From positions 1-37,054 of the forward strand of contig NZ_BAGJ01000098.1 of NCBI RefSeq assembly GCF_000308775.1: 37,054 nucleotides of DNA. Direction: 5' to 3'. Origin of the DNA: Nocardia testacea NBRC 100365. Its GTDB lineage: Bacteria; Actinomycetota; Actinomycetes; Mycobacteriales; Mycobacteriaceae. Of this stretch, positions 8,606 to 16,981 are shown piece by piece. The notes beneath the pieces were generated by a model, which was not told where the DNA came from, ran no database searches, and saw only the letters and a list, made by a program, of their open reading frames with translations. The translations under genes and the position numbers were made by a program. The number at the start of each line of letters is the position of its first letter. The stretch's first letter is position 1.

Positions 8606-9352
8606 TCAGCGCACCGACCGCAATCTCGCGAACGTCTCCATCAGCACATGCGTGAGGTTGATGACCACCAGGCCCGCGCCCGAATCGAACGCCGCGGCGG
8701 CCCGCTGATCACTGGAGACGATGTCGAGCCGGATCCGCCCCTGATCGGCGACGACGGCGTGGACCTGCTCGATCTCGGCCAGGACTGCCGGGTCGGCCGG
8801 ACCGTTCGCACCCATGGACACCGCTAGGTCGGCCGGGCCGACCATCACGCCGTCGACCCCGGCGGTCGAAACGATCTCCGCGGCATTACGACAACCCGCC
8901 GTGGATTCGACCATGGCGAAGACCAGCGTTTCCCGCGCGTCGGCGGCGAGATGGTCGGCCGCGGTCCGCGTCCCGTACCGGCCTGCCCGACCGTAGGTCG
9001 CGAAACCACGATCGCCCACCGGTGGGTATCGCGCCGCGTGGACCGCCGCGGCGGCCTGCCCGGCGTCGTCGATATGGGGGACCACCACTCCGGCGGCGCC
9101 GTGGTCGAGGACCCGCTGGATCAGCGCGGGTTCCCGCTGACCCACCCGCACGAGCACATCCATGCCGTGCACCTGCGCGGCGGCGATGTGGTGTCGCAAC
9201 GGGATCAGGTCGGCGGGGCCGTGCTCGCAGTCGATCAGGACGTAGTCGAATCCGGCGACCCCCGCCATCTCGACGAGTTCCTCCGCCGGCGTCCGGACCA
9301 GCACGCCGAGCAGCCGCTCACCGTCGCGCAGGCGTCGTTTCATCGCCGTCAT
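8606..9352 (-). CDS. HpcH/HpaI-family aldolase
   Basis: Class II, metal-dependent aldolase of the HpcH/HpaI/citrate-lyase-beta type. Known members cleave 2-keto-3-deoxy acids or 4-hydroxy-2-keto acids into pyruvate and an aldehyde. 248 residues, close to family length. Motifs: FDYVLIDCEHGP (35-46), VLVRVG (67-71), the metal ligand Glu in MVESTAG (E149) and Asp in VGPADLAVSMG (D175). The ATG overlaps the stop of the upstream SDR by one base (TGATG), so it is translationally coupled. It is the last gene of the five-gene minus-strand operon and is placed to release central metabolites at the end of the pathway. The exact substrate cannot be read from the sequence. Confidence 0.9.
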   Translation of the reverse strand: MTAMKRRLRDGERLLGVLVRTPAEELVEMAGVAGFDYVLIDCEHGPADLIPLRHHIAAAQVHGMDVLVRVGQREPALIQRVLDHGAAGVVVPHIDDAGQAAAAVHAARYPPVGDRGFATYGRAGRYGTRTAADHLAADARETLVFAMVESTAGCRNAAEIVSTAGVDGVMVGPADLAVSMGANGPADPAVLAEIEQVHAVVADQGRIRLDIVSSDQRAAAAFDSGAGLVVINLTHVLMETFARLRSVR

Positions 9353-10230
9353 CAGCGAGCCACCATTCCGGCCGACAGATCGATATCGGCGGCGCAGAGA
9401 CCGGGCATGGCCAGCATTGCCAGCACCGCCCGGGCCACCTCGTCCTCGGTGACCATGCGCCCGAGCGCGGCCCGCGAGACGAACGCCCGCTCGGCCTCCT
9501 CGTAGCCGGTCCCGGTCCGTTCGGCCTCGAGCCGGAAGTTGCGGTGCATCCGGGCGCTGTCCACCGGACCGGGCGACAGCGAGTTGACATTCACACCCTG
9601 CGGCCCCACCTCGGCGGCCAGCGTGGTGGTGAGCCCGATGACCGCCATTTTCGACGCGCAGTAGGGCGTGCGCCGAGCCAGTGGCCGCTTGCCGGAGACC
9701 GACGCCAGGTTGATCACGTCGCCGCGGCCCGCGTCGGCCATCGCCGGGACGAAAGCGCGGCACAGCAGGTACACCCCGCGCACATTGACCGCGAAGACGT
9801 CGTCCCACTCATCGGGGTCGATCTCGGTGAGCGGCGCGACCGGGCCCGGTACGCCGGCATTGTTGATCAGGATGGAGACGTCCTCGCCGGCGAGTTCGGC
9901 GGCCAGCGCGGTCACCGATTCCGGGGACGCGACATCGCACACCGCGGCCCGTATCGATTCCGGATTCCGCGCCACGATCCGATCCAGTTTGTCGCGATCC
10001 CGCCCGACCGCGACAACCCGGGCGCCCGCGCCGGCCAGTGCCAGCGCGATGGCCGCACCGAGCCCGCTGCCGCCACCGGTGACCAATGCGGTACGGCCGG
10101 CGATCGGGTCGTCCGAAGGCGGGTTCCGGGGAATCGATCCGGCCGGGCCGGCAATTCCGCGCTCTGCGGCAGCATCGCCCCCGCGCCCGGACACCGGACC
10201 ACCTGCCGCGGCGGGCGGCGTACCACTCAC
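9352..10230 (-). CDS. Short-chain dehydrogenase/reductase (catabolic operon)
   Basis: NAD(P)-dependent oxidoreductase of the classical SDR fold, 292 residues. It has the cofactor loop TGGGSGLG at 51-58, NNAG at 123-126, the serine in NLASVSG (177-179) and the catalytic pair Y190/K194 in YCASK. The GTG start overlaps the stop of the histidinol-dehydrogenase-like gene (GTGA). That start gives an unusual Pro/Gly/Ala-rich 40-residue extension before the fold begins; no later ATG/GTG allows a normal-length start. It is coupled to the aldolase downstream. It probably oxidises a secondary alcohol intermediate of the same pathway (inference). Confidence 0.9.
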   Translation of the reverse strand: MSGTPPAAAGGPVSGRGGDAAAERGIAGPAGSIPRNPPSDDPIAGRTALVTGGGSGLGAAIALALAGAGARVVAVGRDRDKLDRIVARNPESIRAAVCDVASPESVTALAAELAGEDVSILINNAGVPGPVAPLTEIDPDEWDDVFAVNVRGVYLLCRAFVPAMADAGRGDVINLASVSGKRPLARRTPYCASKMAVIGLTTTLAAEVGPQGVNVNSLSPGPVDSARMHRNFRLEAERTGTGYEEAERAFVSRAALGRMVTEDEVARAVLAMLAMPGLCAADIDLSAGMVAR

Positions 10231-11549
10231 GAGTTCGCTCCGGCGTAGATGTTCGCGGCCCACGGCAGCTCCGCGCCCCCGTATTTGGCGGCGCGCACAT
10301 CGCCCGAGCGCGCATGCCCCTCGAACAGTTCGACCCGGGCGGCCCGGCCGCACACCTCACCCAGCCGGGCGCTCGACGCCCGGTCGACGACCTCGGAGTA
10401 GGTCACCGTCTTCAAGTACTTGCCGACCCACAGACCGCCGGTGTAACGGGCCGAGCCCCGGGTCGGGAGCACATGGTTGGTCCCGATCACTTTGTCGCCG
10501 TAGGAGACGCAGGTGCCCTCACCGAGGAACAGGCCGCCGTAGTTGGTCATCTTCTCCAGTGCCTCGCGCGGCGCGCGGGTCAGCACCTCGACGTGCTCAC
10601 TGGCATAGGTGTCGGCGAGCGCGTAGGCCTCGTCCAGCGAATCGACCACGATGACCTCCCCGTGGTCGCGCCAGGCCGGGGCCGCGAAATCGGCGGTCGG
10701 CATACCCGGCAGCAGCGTCTCGACATGGTCGAGGACCCGCCGGCCCAACGTCTCGGAAGTGGTGATCAGGATCGCGGGGGAATCCGGCCCGTGTTCGGCC
10801 TGGGAGAGCAGATCGACCGCGACGACGAACGGGTCGGCCGCGTCGTCGGCGATGATCAGGATCTCGGTCGGCCCGGCGAACAGATCGATCCCGACCTCGC
10901 CGAAGAGCTGCCGTTTGGCCTCGGCGACATAGGCGTTACCCGGTCCGGCGAGCAGATCGACCCGGTCGATGGTCTCGGTGCCGCGCGCGAGCGCACCCAC
11001 GGCCTGGACACCGCCCAGCAGGTAGATCTCGTCGGCCCCGGCCAGATGCATGGCGGCGACGGTCGCCGCCGGGATCTCGCCCCGGATGGGCGGGGTGCAC
11101 GCGGCCACGCTCGGCACCCCGGCGACCTTCGCGGTCACGATGGTCATATGGGCCGAGGCGGTGAGCGGGTAGCGGCCGCCCGGCACGTACGCGCCGACCC
11201 GGTCGATCGGGATGTGTTTCTGCCCGAGGTGCACTCCCGGCAGCGTCTCGACCTCGAAATCGGTGAGGGAATCGCGCTGGTGCTGCGCGAAGGTGCGCAC
11301 CTGCCGCTGGACGAACTCGATGTCCTCGACGACCTGCGGGGGCAATGTGGCGATGATCTCCTCGATCCGGTCCGGGGAGAGCCGGAACGATTCGGGACTC
11401 CACTTGTCGAACTGCTCGGAGTACCTGCGCACCGCGGCGTCGCCGCCGAGCCGGATGTCCTCGAGGATGGCGGAAACACGTTCGCCCACCTCGGAGCGGT
11501 CCTGGCGGACCACTTCGGCCGGGACCGGCTTCTTCAGAACTACGGGCAT
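10227..11549 (-). CDS. Histidinol-dehydrogenase-family enzyme (HpsN-like), catabolic
   Basis: Zinc- and NAD-dependent enzyme of the HisD family, which oxidises a primary alcohol to the carboxylate in two steps. 440 residues with the zinc and catalytic set in place: Q250 and H253 (SQAEHG), the E318/H319 pair (ASEHVE), D352 (SYGDKV) and H412 (FEGHAR). The text resembles the catabolic HpsN branch (GTNHVLPT, KYLKTVTYSEV) more than biosynthetic HisD, and no other his gene is near. HpsN acts on 2,3-dihydroxypropane-1-sulfonate; no sulfolactate lyase is visible here, so another substrate is likely. The ATG at 11549 has AGGAG 5 nt upstream, and the start overlaps the hydrolase stop by 10 bp. A paralogue lies at 32206. 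Confidence 0.88.
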   Translation of the reverse strand: MPVVLKKPVPAEVVRQDRSEVGERVSAILEDIRLGGDAAVRRYSEQFDKWSPESFRLSPDRIEEIIATLPPQVVEDIEFVQRQVRTFAQHQRDSLTDFEVETLPGVHLGQKHIPIDRVGAYVPGGRYPLTASAHMTIVTAKVAGVPSVAACTPPIRGEIPAATVAAMHLAGADEIYLLGGVQAVGALARGTETIDRVDLLAGPGNAYVAEAKRQLFGEVGIDLFAGPTEILIIADDAADPFVVAVDLLSQAEHGPDSPAILITTSETLGRRVLDHVETLLPGMPTADFAAPAWRDHGEVIVVDSLDEAYALADTYASEHVEVLTRAPREALEKMTNYGGLFLGEGTCVSYGDKVIGTNHVLPTRGSARYTGGLWVGKYLKTVTYSEVVDRASSARLGEVCGRAARVELFEGHARSGDVRAAKYGGAELPWAANIYAGANS

Positions 11550-12274
11550 GTCGACTCCTGTCGGGTGGTTCGATACCGAGCGACGGCCGGCAGCCAATCG
11601 CTCAGAAGTTCGGAAATTCGCTGCGGCACTTCCCAGGTGCACAGATGACCGGCGCCGGCGATCGTCTCGAAGCGGGATCCTTCGATCGCCGCAGCGATGG
11701 TGCGGTGGTATTGACGGGGGCACAGGGCGTCGTCGTCCGCGGAGACGACCAGCGCCGGACAGTGCACGGCACCCAGGGAGGGGACCGAATCGAAACGGTC
11801 GGCCTGTGCCCGCAGCTGGCTCTGGAATCGGGCCGGCCCGACGCGCAGTGCCATCGCGACGAAACGGTCGACCAGTTGCGGTGTGCCGGACAGTTCGCCG
11901 AACATGGTGGGCGCGACGACCTCGCGCACCACGGTCTCGAACTCCCCGCGCGTGGTGCGGAAGGCCATATCGTGCCAGGAGCGGTACTGGGTGGCGGTCG
12001 GGGCGTGCGGATTCGTCGATATCGCACAGAATCCGAGGATTCGCTCCGGCGCCCGGCGCAGCACCTCGAACCCGGCGATCGCACCCAGGCTGAGTCCGGC
12101 CAGGACGAAGGGCCCGTCCACCGCGCTCAGCACCTGCTCGGCCATCCCGGAGATGGAGGGCGCGTCGATGGCGCCGGGCACCGCGCGAAAACCCGGCCCC
12201 GGGTCCACCTCCGCCCACAACTGCGCGTCGCACAGCATGCCGGGGACGAAGACGACGGGTATATCGGCGGTCAT
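11540..12274 (-). CDS. Alpha/beta-fold hydrolase
   Basis: 244-residue serine hydrolase. It opens with the strand PVVFVPGML and has the nucleophile elbow GLSLGA near residue 61, an acid in VVSADDDALCP and a histidine in GAGHLCTWE, giving a full Ser-Asp-His triad. Likely reactions are ester, lactone or C-C hydrolysis. It starts one base after the bicupin stop and overlaps the next gene by 10 bp, so it is the second gene of the operon. A lactonase step, opening a lactone before or after oxidation, would fit the context but is only inference. Confidence 0.85.
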   Translation of the reverse strand: MTADIPVVFVPGMLCDAQLWAEVDPGPGFRAVPGAIDAPSISGMAEQVLSAVDGPFVLAGLSLGAIAGFEVLRRAPERILGFCAISTNPHAPTATQYRSWHDMAFRTTRGEFETVVREVVAPTMFGELSGTPQLVDRFVAMALRVGPARFQSQLRAQADRFDSVPSLGAVHCPALVVSADDDALCPRQYHRTIAAAIEGSRFETIAGAGHLCTWEVPQRISELLSDWLPAVARYRTTRQESTCP

Positions 12275-12275
12275 C

Positions 12276-13415
12276 TCAGCGCTTCCGCCGCGGCACCAGC
12301 GCGTACGGCGCGAGGTAGCCGTTGTGGTCGAGGGCGTCGCCGGCGTCGGCCGCCGCCTTGACGACCTCTTCGTCCCAGGTCAGCCGGACCCGGCCGTCAC
12401 CGCTGTTGACCACGAGCAGGAGTGCGGTCCGCCCGCCCACGTTCCGGATCGACCGGTAGGCGCCGGCCGGGACCGACAGCATGTCCCACTCGCCGAGCCG
12501 GACGGTGCGGGCATCGACGCCGCGGTTGAGGGTGACCTCCCATTCACCGTCCTTGACCATCAGCACCTGACGTTCGGGATGCCGGTGCGCGGAGATACCG
12601 GCGCCCGGCTCGGCGCGCAGCCACGCGATATTGTGCCCGTGCGGATTGTGGATCCGCGGCACCTGGGTCGCGTCCTCGGTCATGCCGTAGCCGATCACCA
12701 GGCCGAGTTCGACCCCGCCACCGGGCAGCGCGGAATCGAGCAGCGCGCGCCCGGACCATTCGATGTTCTCCGGGGTCGCGATCCGTTCCCGCATCTGGTC
12801 GACCGTGAACGGACGCAGCTGCGCGATCTGTTCGTCGCTGATCGGTTCGACCAGTTCGGCGTCGTCGGGGATCTCGTCCCCGGCGACGGTATCGATGAGT
12901 TTGTTGTCCGCGGTGAGGTAGAGGCCGTGGCCCTTGGCCTCCTCGAGCACCGAGGGACCCCAGATGATCCCGCCGGTGTCGTCCATACCGAGCGCGGTGA
13001 ACAGGAAGCCGTCGTCGGGGCCGATATTGGTGAAGCCGCGGAAGATCCAGGTCGGGATGGAGGCGATCTCGCCTTCCCGGAGCACGAGTTCGCCCTGCTC
13101 CCCTTGGGCGCCCCAGCGCAGCAGGTACTCACCCCTGAAGCACAGGAAGACCTCGGCGGTGAAGTGCAGGTGCAGGTTGTTGGTGACCCCGTTGGGCATC
13201 GCGGCCGCGCCGATCTGGAACCCGTGTGGCTCCCGCAGGTTGACCACCTGACCGGCACTCTGGCTCACGCCGCGCCCGATCATCGAGTAGTTCTCCTTAC
13301 GGTCCGAGCCCGGTGTCCGGCAATCGATGAACGCCTGATTGCAGGACACGAAGTCGGTGCGCCGGATGGTGTACCGGGCCAGATCCTCGGCGGTGACGGT
13401 GACTTCGGCAGACAT
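12276..13415 (-). CDS. Bicupin metalloenzyme, first gene of the catabolic operon
   Basis: 379-residue protein with two cupin domains. The N-terminal one carries a metal site of the form H-x-H-x3-E (H82, H84, E88 in LHLHFTAEVF); the C-terminal one carries H277, H279 and Q283 in AHRHPERQVL. Both are followed by Gly-containing strands typical of the barrel. Bicupins include dioxygenases, isomerases and decarboxylases; I cannot place this one in a named family. The ATG at 13415 is preceded by AGAGG at good spacing, whereas the longer open frame from 13463 has no ribosome site. It is divergent from the LacI regulator; the operator O1 lies about 80 bp upstream. Confidence 0.82.
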   Translation of the reverse strand: MSAEVTVTAEDLARYTIRRTDFVSCNQAFIDCRTPGSDRKENYSMIGRGVSQSAGQVVNLREPHGFQIGAAAMPNGVTNNLHLHFTAEVFLCFRGEYLLRWGAQGEQGELVLREGEIASIPTWIFRGFTNIGPDDGFLFTALGMDDTGGIIWGPSVLEEAKGHGLYLTADNKLIDTVAGDEIPDDAELVEPISDEQIAQLRPFTVDQMRERIATPENIEWSGRALLDSALPGGGVELGLVIGYGMTEDATQVPRIHNPHGHNIAWLRAEPGAGISAHRHPERQVLMVKDGEWEVTLNRGVDARTVRLGEWDMLSVPAGAYRSIRNVGGRTALLLVVNSGDGRVRLTWDEEVVKAAADAGDALDHNGYLAPYALVPRRKR

Positions 13416-13491
13416 CTGACCTCTTCTTCTCACGGTGGGCGCTCGGCACTGCGGGCGGCGCAACCACGGGGAATCGCGAATACGACGATGA

Positions 13492-13505
13492 TTTATACGT
13501 ATGCA
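13492..13505. promoter_or_regulatory. LacI-type operator O1 (bicupin operon / lacI-type gene)
   Basis: TTTATACGTATGCA is centred on CG at 13498-13499 and contains the 8-bp palindrome ATACGTAT. The 12 bp ATACGTATGCAT is identical, on the opposite strand, to O2. On the minus strand it overlaps a possible promoter (TTCCGG, 17 bp, AATCAT) for the bicupin operon. Confidence 0.7.
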
Positions 13506-13657
13506 TCGTGCCGGAACAGGCGCTGTCTGTCAACGCCGGACGATGGATCCCGGTCCGCGTCCACACCGTTTTCCCCGATCATTGGGGCTATTCGCCACAG
13601 CGGAACGACCGGCGTTGCCGTTGGCGAACAGGAAGCAGCACGGTCGCCCGCATCGAC

Positions 13658-13663
13658 TAAGAT
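13658..13663 (+). promoter_or_regulatory. -10 box of the lacI-type gene
   Basis: TAAGAT lies 62 bp before the ATG at 13726 in a locally less GC-rich stretch. No good -35 is visible, so this is tentative. Confidence 0.3.
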
Positions 13664-13725
13664 TCGTATTCACACAACCGCACCGGTCGCCTCCGCGGCG
13701 GCCGCGCACCCGATCAGGGAGATCC

Positions 13726-14730
13726 ATGCCGATCACGAGCCGCGATGTCGCACGACTGGCAGGCGTATCGCAGCCGACCGTCTCGCGCGCGCTGCGCGGT
13801 GATCCACGGGTCGCCGCGGAGACCCGGGCCCGGGTGCAGGAGGCGGTGGCCGCCCTGGGGTATGTGCCCAGCGAAGCCGGACGCAGCCTGGTGACCCGCC
13901 GGACCAGACGGATCGGCATCGTGGTCAGCGATCTGACCAACCCCTTCTATCCGCATCTGCTCGGTCCGCTGCACGACGAGTTGGAGCAGCACTCCTACCG
14001 GATGATGGTGTTCACCGAGCGGTCGGACAACCAGGTCCCGCTCGAACAGCTGGTGGACGGCTCGATCGACGGAGCAGTCCTGCTGACCAGCAATATCGAC
14101 TCACTGCTCCCGGGTGAGCTGCAGCGCCGCCGGCTGCCCTTCGTCTTCCTGAACCGCGAGAGCACCCCGCACACCGCCGACGCCGCGGTGGTGGACAACG
14201 AGCTCGGCGGGCGCCTGGCGGCCAACCATCTCACCGAGCACGGCCACCGGCGGATCGCCGGAATCTTCGGCCCCGCCACCACCAGCACCGGCCGCGACCG
14301 GGAGACCGGGTTCCGCGCCGCGCTCGCCGAGGCGGGGATCGCGTTGCCGAGCGTGTTCACCCGCCGAGGCCCCTTCGAGTTCGAGACCGGATACCGGGCG
14401 ATGCTGGAACTCCTCGAGGCCGACCCGCGCCCGACAGCGGTGTTCTGCGGTAACGACGTCGTCGCGATCGGGGCGCTCAACGCGGCCCTGGCCAGGGGCG
14501 TTAGCATTCCCGGGGACATCGGCATCATCGGCTTCGACAATATTCCGATGGCCGAGTGGGAGGCGTTCCGCCTGACCACCGTGGGTCACGACCTCGACGC
14601 GATGGCCGCGGCGGCCGCACGCCTGCTCGTCGAGCGTCTCGAAAAAAAGAACAGCGACGACGGCCCCCGCCGCATCGTCATGACGCCGCAGCTCATCGAA
14701 CGCGCGACCGTTTCCACCCCGCGCCCGTAA
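13726..14730 (+). CDS. LacI-family transcriptional regulator
   Basis: 334 residues. The N-terminal helix-turn-helix (TSRDVARLAGVSQPTVSRAL, 4-23) and hinge helix lead into a periplasmic-binding-protein-like sensor domain starting at RRIGIVVSDLTNPFYPHLL, with CGNDVVAIGALNAAL and IGIIGFDNIPMAEW as family landmarks. The ATG at 13726 has AGGGAG just upstream. Members of this family usually repress genes for uptake and use of a sugar-like ligand and bind palindromes with a central CG. Four such palindromes with a shared sequence flank the genes around it, so it is very probably the regulator of both the divergent catabolic operon and the ABC importer operon, and autoregulates. Ligand unknown. Confidence 0.93.
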   Translation: MPITSRDVARLAGVSQPTVSRALRGDPRVAAETRARVQEAVAALGYVPSEAGRSLVTRRTRRIGIVVSDLTNPFYPHLLGPLHDELEQHSYRMMVFTERSDNQVPLEQLVDGSIDGAVLLTSNIDSLLPGELQRRRLPFVFLNRESTPHTADAAVVDNELGGRLAANHLTEHGHRRIAGIFGPATTSTGRDRETGFRAALAEAGIALPSVFTRRGPFEFETGYRAMLELLEADPRPTAVFCGNDVVAIGALNAALARGVSIPGDIGIIGFDNIPMAEWEAFRLTTVGHDLDAMAAAAARLLVERLEKKNSDDGPRRIVMTPQLIERATVSTPRP

Positions 14731-14813
14731 CAGCCGACAGTCCGGTGGGCGTCGTTCCCGGCGCACGACCCCGGTCGTCCCGGCATGGCCTCACCCTGGC
14801 CTCGACCCGGTCA

Positions 14814-14827
14814 TGCATACGTATCAT
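14814..14827. promoter_or_regulatory. LacI-type operator O2
   Basis: TGCATACGTATCAT, centred on CG at 14820-14821 and flanked by TCATG/CATGA arms (14811-14829). It lies 84 bp after the lacI-type stop and 168 bp centre to centre from O3, close to 16 helical turns. Confidence 0.68.
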
Positions 14828-14927
14828 GACCTCGGCGGACCAGATCGACGCCGCCCCGATTCGAAACGTCGGCACGGCGCTTCACCCGGGCATCTCCGGA
14901 CTGGTCGAGGCGTCACGCGCCGCGTGA
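14826..14927 (+). CDS. Possible 33-residue protein
   Basis: An ATG inside the edge of operator O2 opens a 33-codon frame (MTSADQIDAAPIRN...) ending in TGA at 14927. Most third positions are G or C, as in real genes here, but there is no ribosome site and no recognisable family. It lies between the regulator and the importer operon. It could equally be a chance frame in the long leader region. Confidence 0.25.
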   Translation: MTSADQIDAAPIRNVGTALHPGISGLVEASRAA

Positions 14928-14967
14928 CGGCCAGGTAAACCTTCCCCGGCCGACCGGGGGCCACCCC

Positions 14968-14997
14968 TTGTCATCGAGGAATACATACGCATACACT
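14968..14997 (+). promoter_or_regulatory. Importer-operon promoter with operator O3
   Basis: TTGTCA (14968-14973), 18 bp spacer, TACACT (14992-14997). The operator O3, TACATACGCATACA (14982-14995, central CG at 14988-14989), occupies the spacer and the first bases of the -10 box, the classical position for repression. O3 differs from O1/O2/O4 in one half-site. Confidence 0.68.
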
Positions 14998-15081
14998 CAC
15001 CGGACATTGAGAGCCGCGTTACACCGCGCCGCTTCCCCTCCCTCCCCCGTCCTGTGGGATCACGATCCGAAGGAGTTCAGA

Positions 15082-15171
15082 GTGAAGCCGAGCCGCCCCC
15101 ATCGGGCCGAGCCACTCGCCGACCCCGGCGCCCCGACCTCCTGTCCGCCGCAGTCGCGGGTCCGGCGATGA
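15082..15171 (+). CDS. Putative 29-residue leader peptide coupled to the importer operon
   Basis: A GTG at 15082 follows GAAGGAG with 6 nt spacing, the strongest ribosome site in this leader, and encodes 29 residues ending in TGA at 15171. That stop overlaps the ATG of the first permease (ATGA), which itself has no good ribosome site, so reading this frame would couple translation to the permease. The peptide is Pro/Arg-rich with no known family. The alternative, a permease starting upstream at 15054 in its own frame, would place its start before this ribosome site. Confidence 0.45.
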   Translation: MKPSRPHRAEPLADPGAPTSCPPQSRVRR

Positions 15172-16097
15172 CGGCCACCACCGCGCTCCCCGCCCGTCCG
15201 GGCCGCCGCGGACATTCCGCCTGGCGCCGGATCGGCGTACCGTACGCGCATCTGGCCCCCGCCCTCGTGGCCATCGTGCTCACGACGATCTACCCGCTGG
15301 GCGTCGCCCTGGTGAACAGCTTCCGGCACTGGCGGGTGAACGAGACCCGCGAACCCGAGCAGTTCGTGGGTTTCGCGCAGTACACCAAGGCGCTGACCGA
15401 CGACACCTTCCACAACGCGGTCTGGGTAACACTGCTCTTCACCGTCATGTCGGTGGTGCTGTCGGTCGGGCTGGGCCTGGCCATGGCGCTGATCCTGAAC
15501 AACGCGACCTGGTTGAACGGCCTCACCAAGGCGTTGCTCATCCTGCCGTTCGCCATCGCTCCGGCGCTCAAGGGCTACTCGTGGCGGTTCATGTTCAATC
15601 CCGACTACGGCGTCTACGACGACATGCTCGACACCCTGTTGCCGTTCACCCGGGACATCAACTGGCTCGGTGAACCGTTCTGGGCGCTGGTCGTGGTCAC
15701 CCTGAGCGAGATCTGGGGCTGGGCACCGCTCATCGCGCTCATGTTCCTCGGCGGCCTCGGTTCCATCTCCCCGGAGATCCGCGATGCCGCGCGCGTCGAC
15801 GGCGCCAATGCCTGGCAGGAGTTCTGGCGGATCAAGTTCCCGCTGTTGCGGCCGCTGATCCTGATCGTCGTATTCCTCAAGGCCGTCTGGTCGGTGAAGA
15901 TGTTCGACCAGGTCGTCACCACCACGGGCGGGGGTCCGGGCCGGGCCACCGAAACCCTGAACTTCTTCGCCTACGAGCAGGGCTTCACCTTCCTCGATAT
16001 CGGCTACGCCTCGGCCGTCTCGTGGATCCTGGTCGTCGTGCTGGGCGTGCTCGCCACCGGATACCTGATCCTCATGGGTCGGCAGGAGCAGAAATGA
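15168..16097 (+). CDS. CUT1-type ABC transporter permease (MalF/UgpA-like)
   Basis: 309-residue inner-membrane subunit of a binding-protein-dependent carbohydrate-type importer. About six membrane segments: one near residues 27-50, then several from about 88 to 285. The cytoplasmic EAA loop that docks the ATPase reads DAARVDGANAWQEFWRIKFP. The ATG at 15168 overlaps the stop of the 29-residue leader frame, and the gene ends in ATGA overlapping permease 2. It is the first large gene of the operon whose promoter holds O3. Substrate is not readable from a permease. Confidence 0.92.
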   Translation: MTATTALPARPGRRGHSAWRRIGVPYAHLAPALVAIVLTTIYPLGVALVNSFRHWRVNETREPEQFVGFAQYTKALTDDTFHNAVWVTLLFTVMSVVLSVGLGLAMALILNNATWLNGLTKALLILPFAIAPALKGYSWRFMFNPDYGVYDDMLDTLLPFTRDINWLGEPFWALVVVTLSEIWGWAPLIALMFLGGLGSISPEIRDAARVDGANAWQEFWRIKFPLLRPLILIVVFLKAVWSVKMFDQVVTTTGGGPGRATETLNFFAYEQGFTFLDIGYASAVSWILVVVLGVLATGYLILMGRQEQK

Positions 16098-16981
16098 CCG
16101 ACACTCTCGAATCCGTCGCCACCGCCGCGCCACCGGCCCCGAAAGCGGTCCGCAGCGGTCCCTCGCTGCTCGGACGCGCCGGTAGCCTGCTGCGGCTGGC
16201 CGGCACCCTCGCGATCCTGTTCTTCGTGATGTTCCCGATCCTGTGGCTCACGCTCACCGCGTTCAAACCGGATCGTGAGGTCTTCTCCACCTCGGTACTG
16301 TTCCGGCCCTCGCTCGACAACTTCCGGGCGATCATCGGCGGCCAGAACGATCTGGTCGGGCCCATGTGGAACAGCATCATCGTCGCCGTGGTCACCACCG
16401 TGATCGCGGTTCCGCTGTCCATGCTCGCCGCCTACGGTTTCTCCCGGTACAGGTTCCCCGGCGCGAAACCGATCCTGCTGGGCATCGTCGCGACCCAGTT
16501 CATCCCGGGTGTCGCGATCGCGCTGCCCTTCCTCACCATGTACCGCGACCTCGGCCTGCTCGACACCCATCTTGCGCTGATCATCACCAACCTGGCCATC
16601 GTCGTGCCCTACAACACCTGGTTGCTCAAGGGCTTCGTCGACGGCCTGCCCGTCGAGATCGAGGAAGCCGGCCGGCTCGACGGCTGCGGCCAGCTCACCC
16701 TGCTGTGGCGCGTGGTCACACCGCTGGCCGCACCGGGGATCTTCGTCGGCGTGGTGTTCTCGTTCCTGTTGTCCTGGAACGAATTCCTCTTCCCGACCTT
16801 CCTGGCCCGCAGCAACGCGGTCACCCTGCCGGTCTCGCTGATGACGCTGGACCAGCCCGACGGTGTGCTGTGGGGCCAGATGGCGGCCGCCGGCCTGCTG
16901 GTGATGGTGCCGATGATCGTCCTGGCAACGCTGGTGCGTAAGCACTTCGCGCAGGGCATGACCCTAGGAGCAGTCAAGTGA
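16094..16981 (+). CDS. CUT1-type ABC transporter permease (MalG/UgpE-like)
   Basis: 295 residues with about six membrane segments, the first near 35-55 (TLAILFFVMFPILWLTLTAF), and the EAA loop EEAGRLDGCGQLTLLWRVVTP. The MalG-type ending (HFAQGMTLGAVK) is present. The ATG at 16094 has AGGAG upstream and overlaps the previous stop (ATGA); its own stop overlaps the start of the binding protein (GTGA). It forms the membrane channel with the preceding permease. Confidence 0.92.
   Translation: MTDTLESVATAAPPAPKAVRSGPSLLGRAGSLLRLAGTLAILFFVMFPILWLTLTAFKPDREVFSTSVLFRPSLDNFRAIIGGQNDLVGPMWNSIIVAVVTTVIAVPLSMLAAYGFSRYRFPGAKPILLGIVATQFIPGVAIALPFLTMYRDLGLLDTHLALIITNLAIVVPYNTWLLKGFVDGLPVEIEEAGRLDGCGQLTLLWRVVTPLAAPGIFVGVVFSFLLSWNEFLFPTFLARSNAVTLPVSLMTLDQPDGVLWGQMAAAGLLVMVPMIVLATLVRKHFAQGMTLGAVK

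Noticed and set aside
10227..11549. Annotation as biosynthetic histidinol dehydrogenase (hisD)
   Set aside because: Operon partners are catabolic, the gene is under a LacI-type operator, no his genes are near, and the motifs fit the HpsN-like branch better.
11883..13802. 639-codon plus-strand frame across the bicupin and hydrolase region
   Set aside because: It is antisense to two genes with clear motifs and ribosome sites, and its translation has no recognisable domain.
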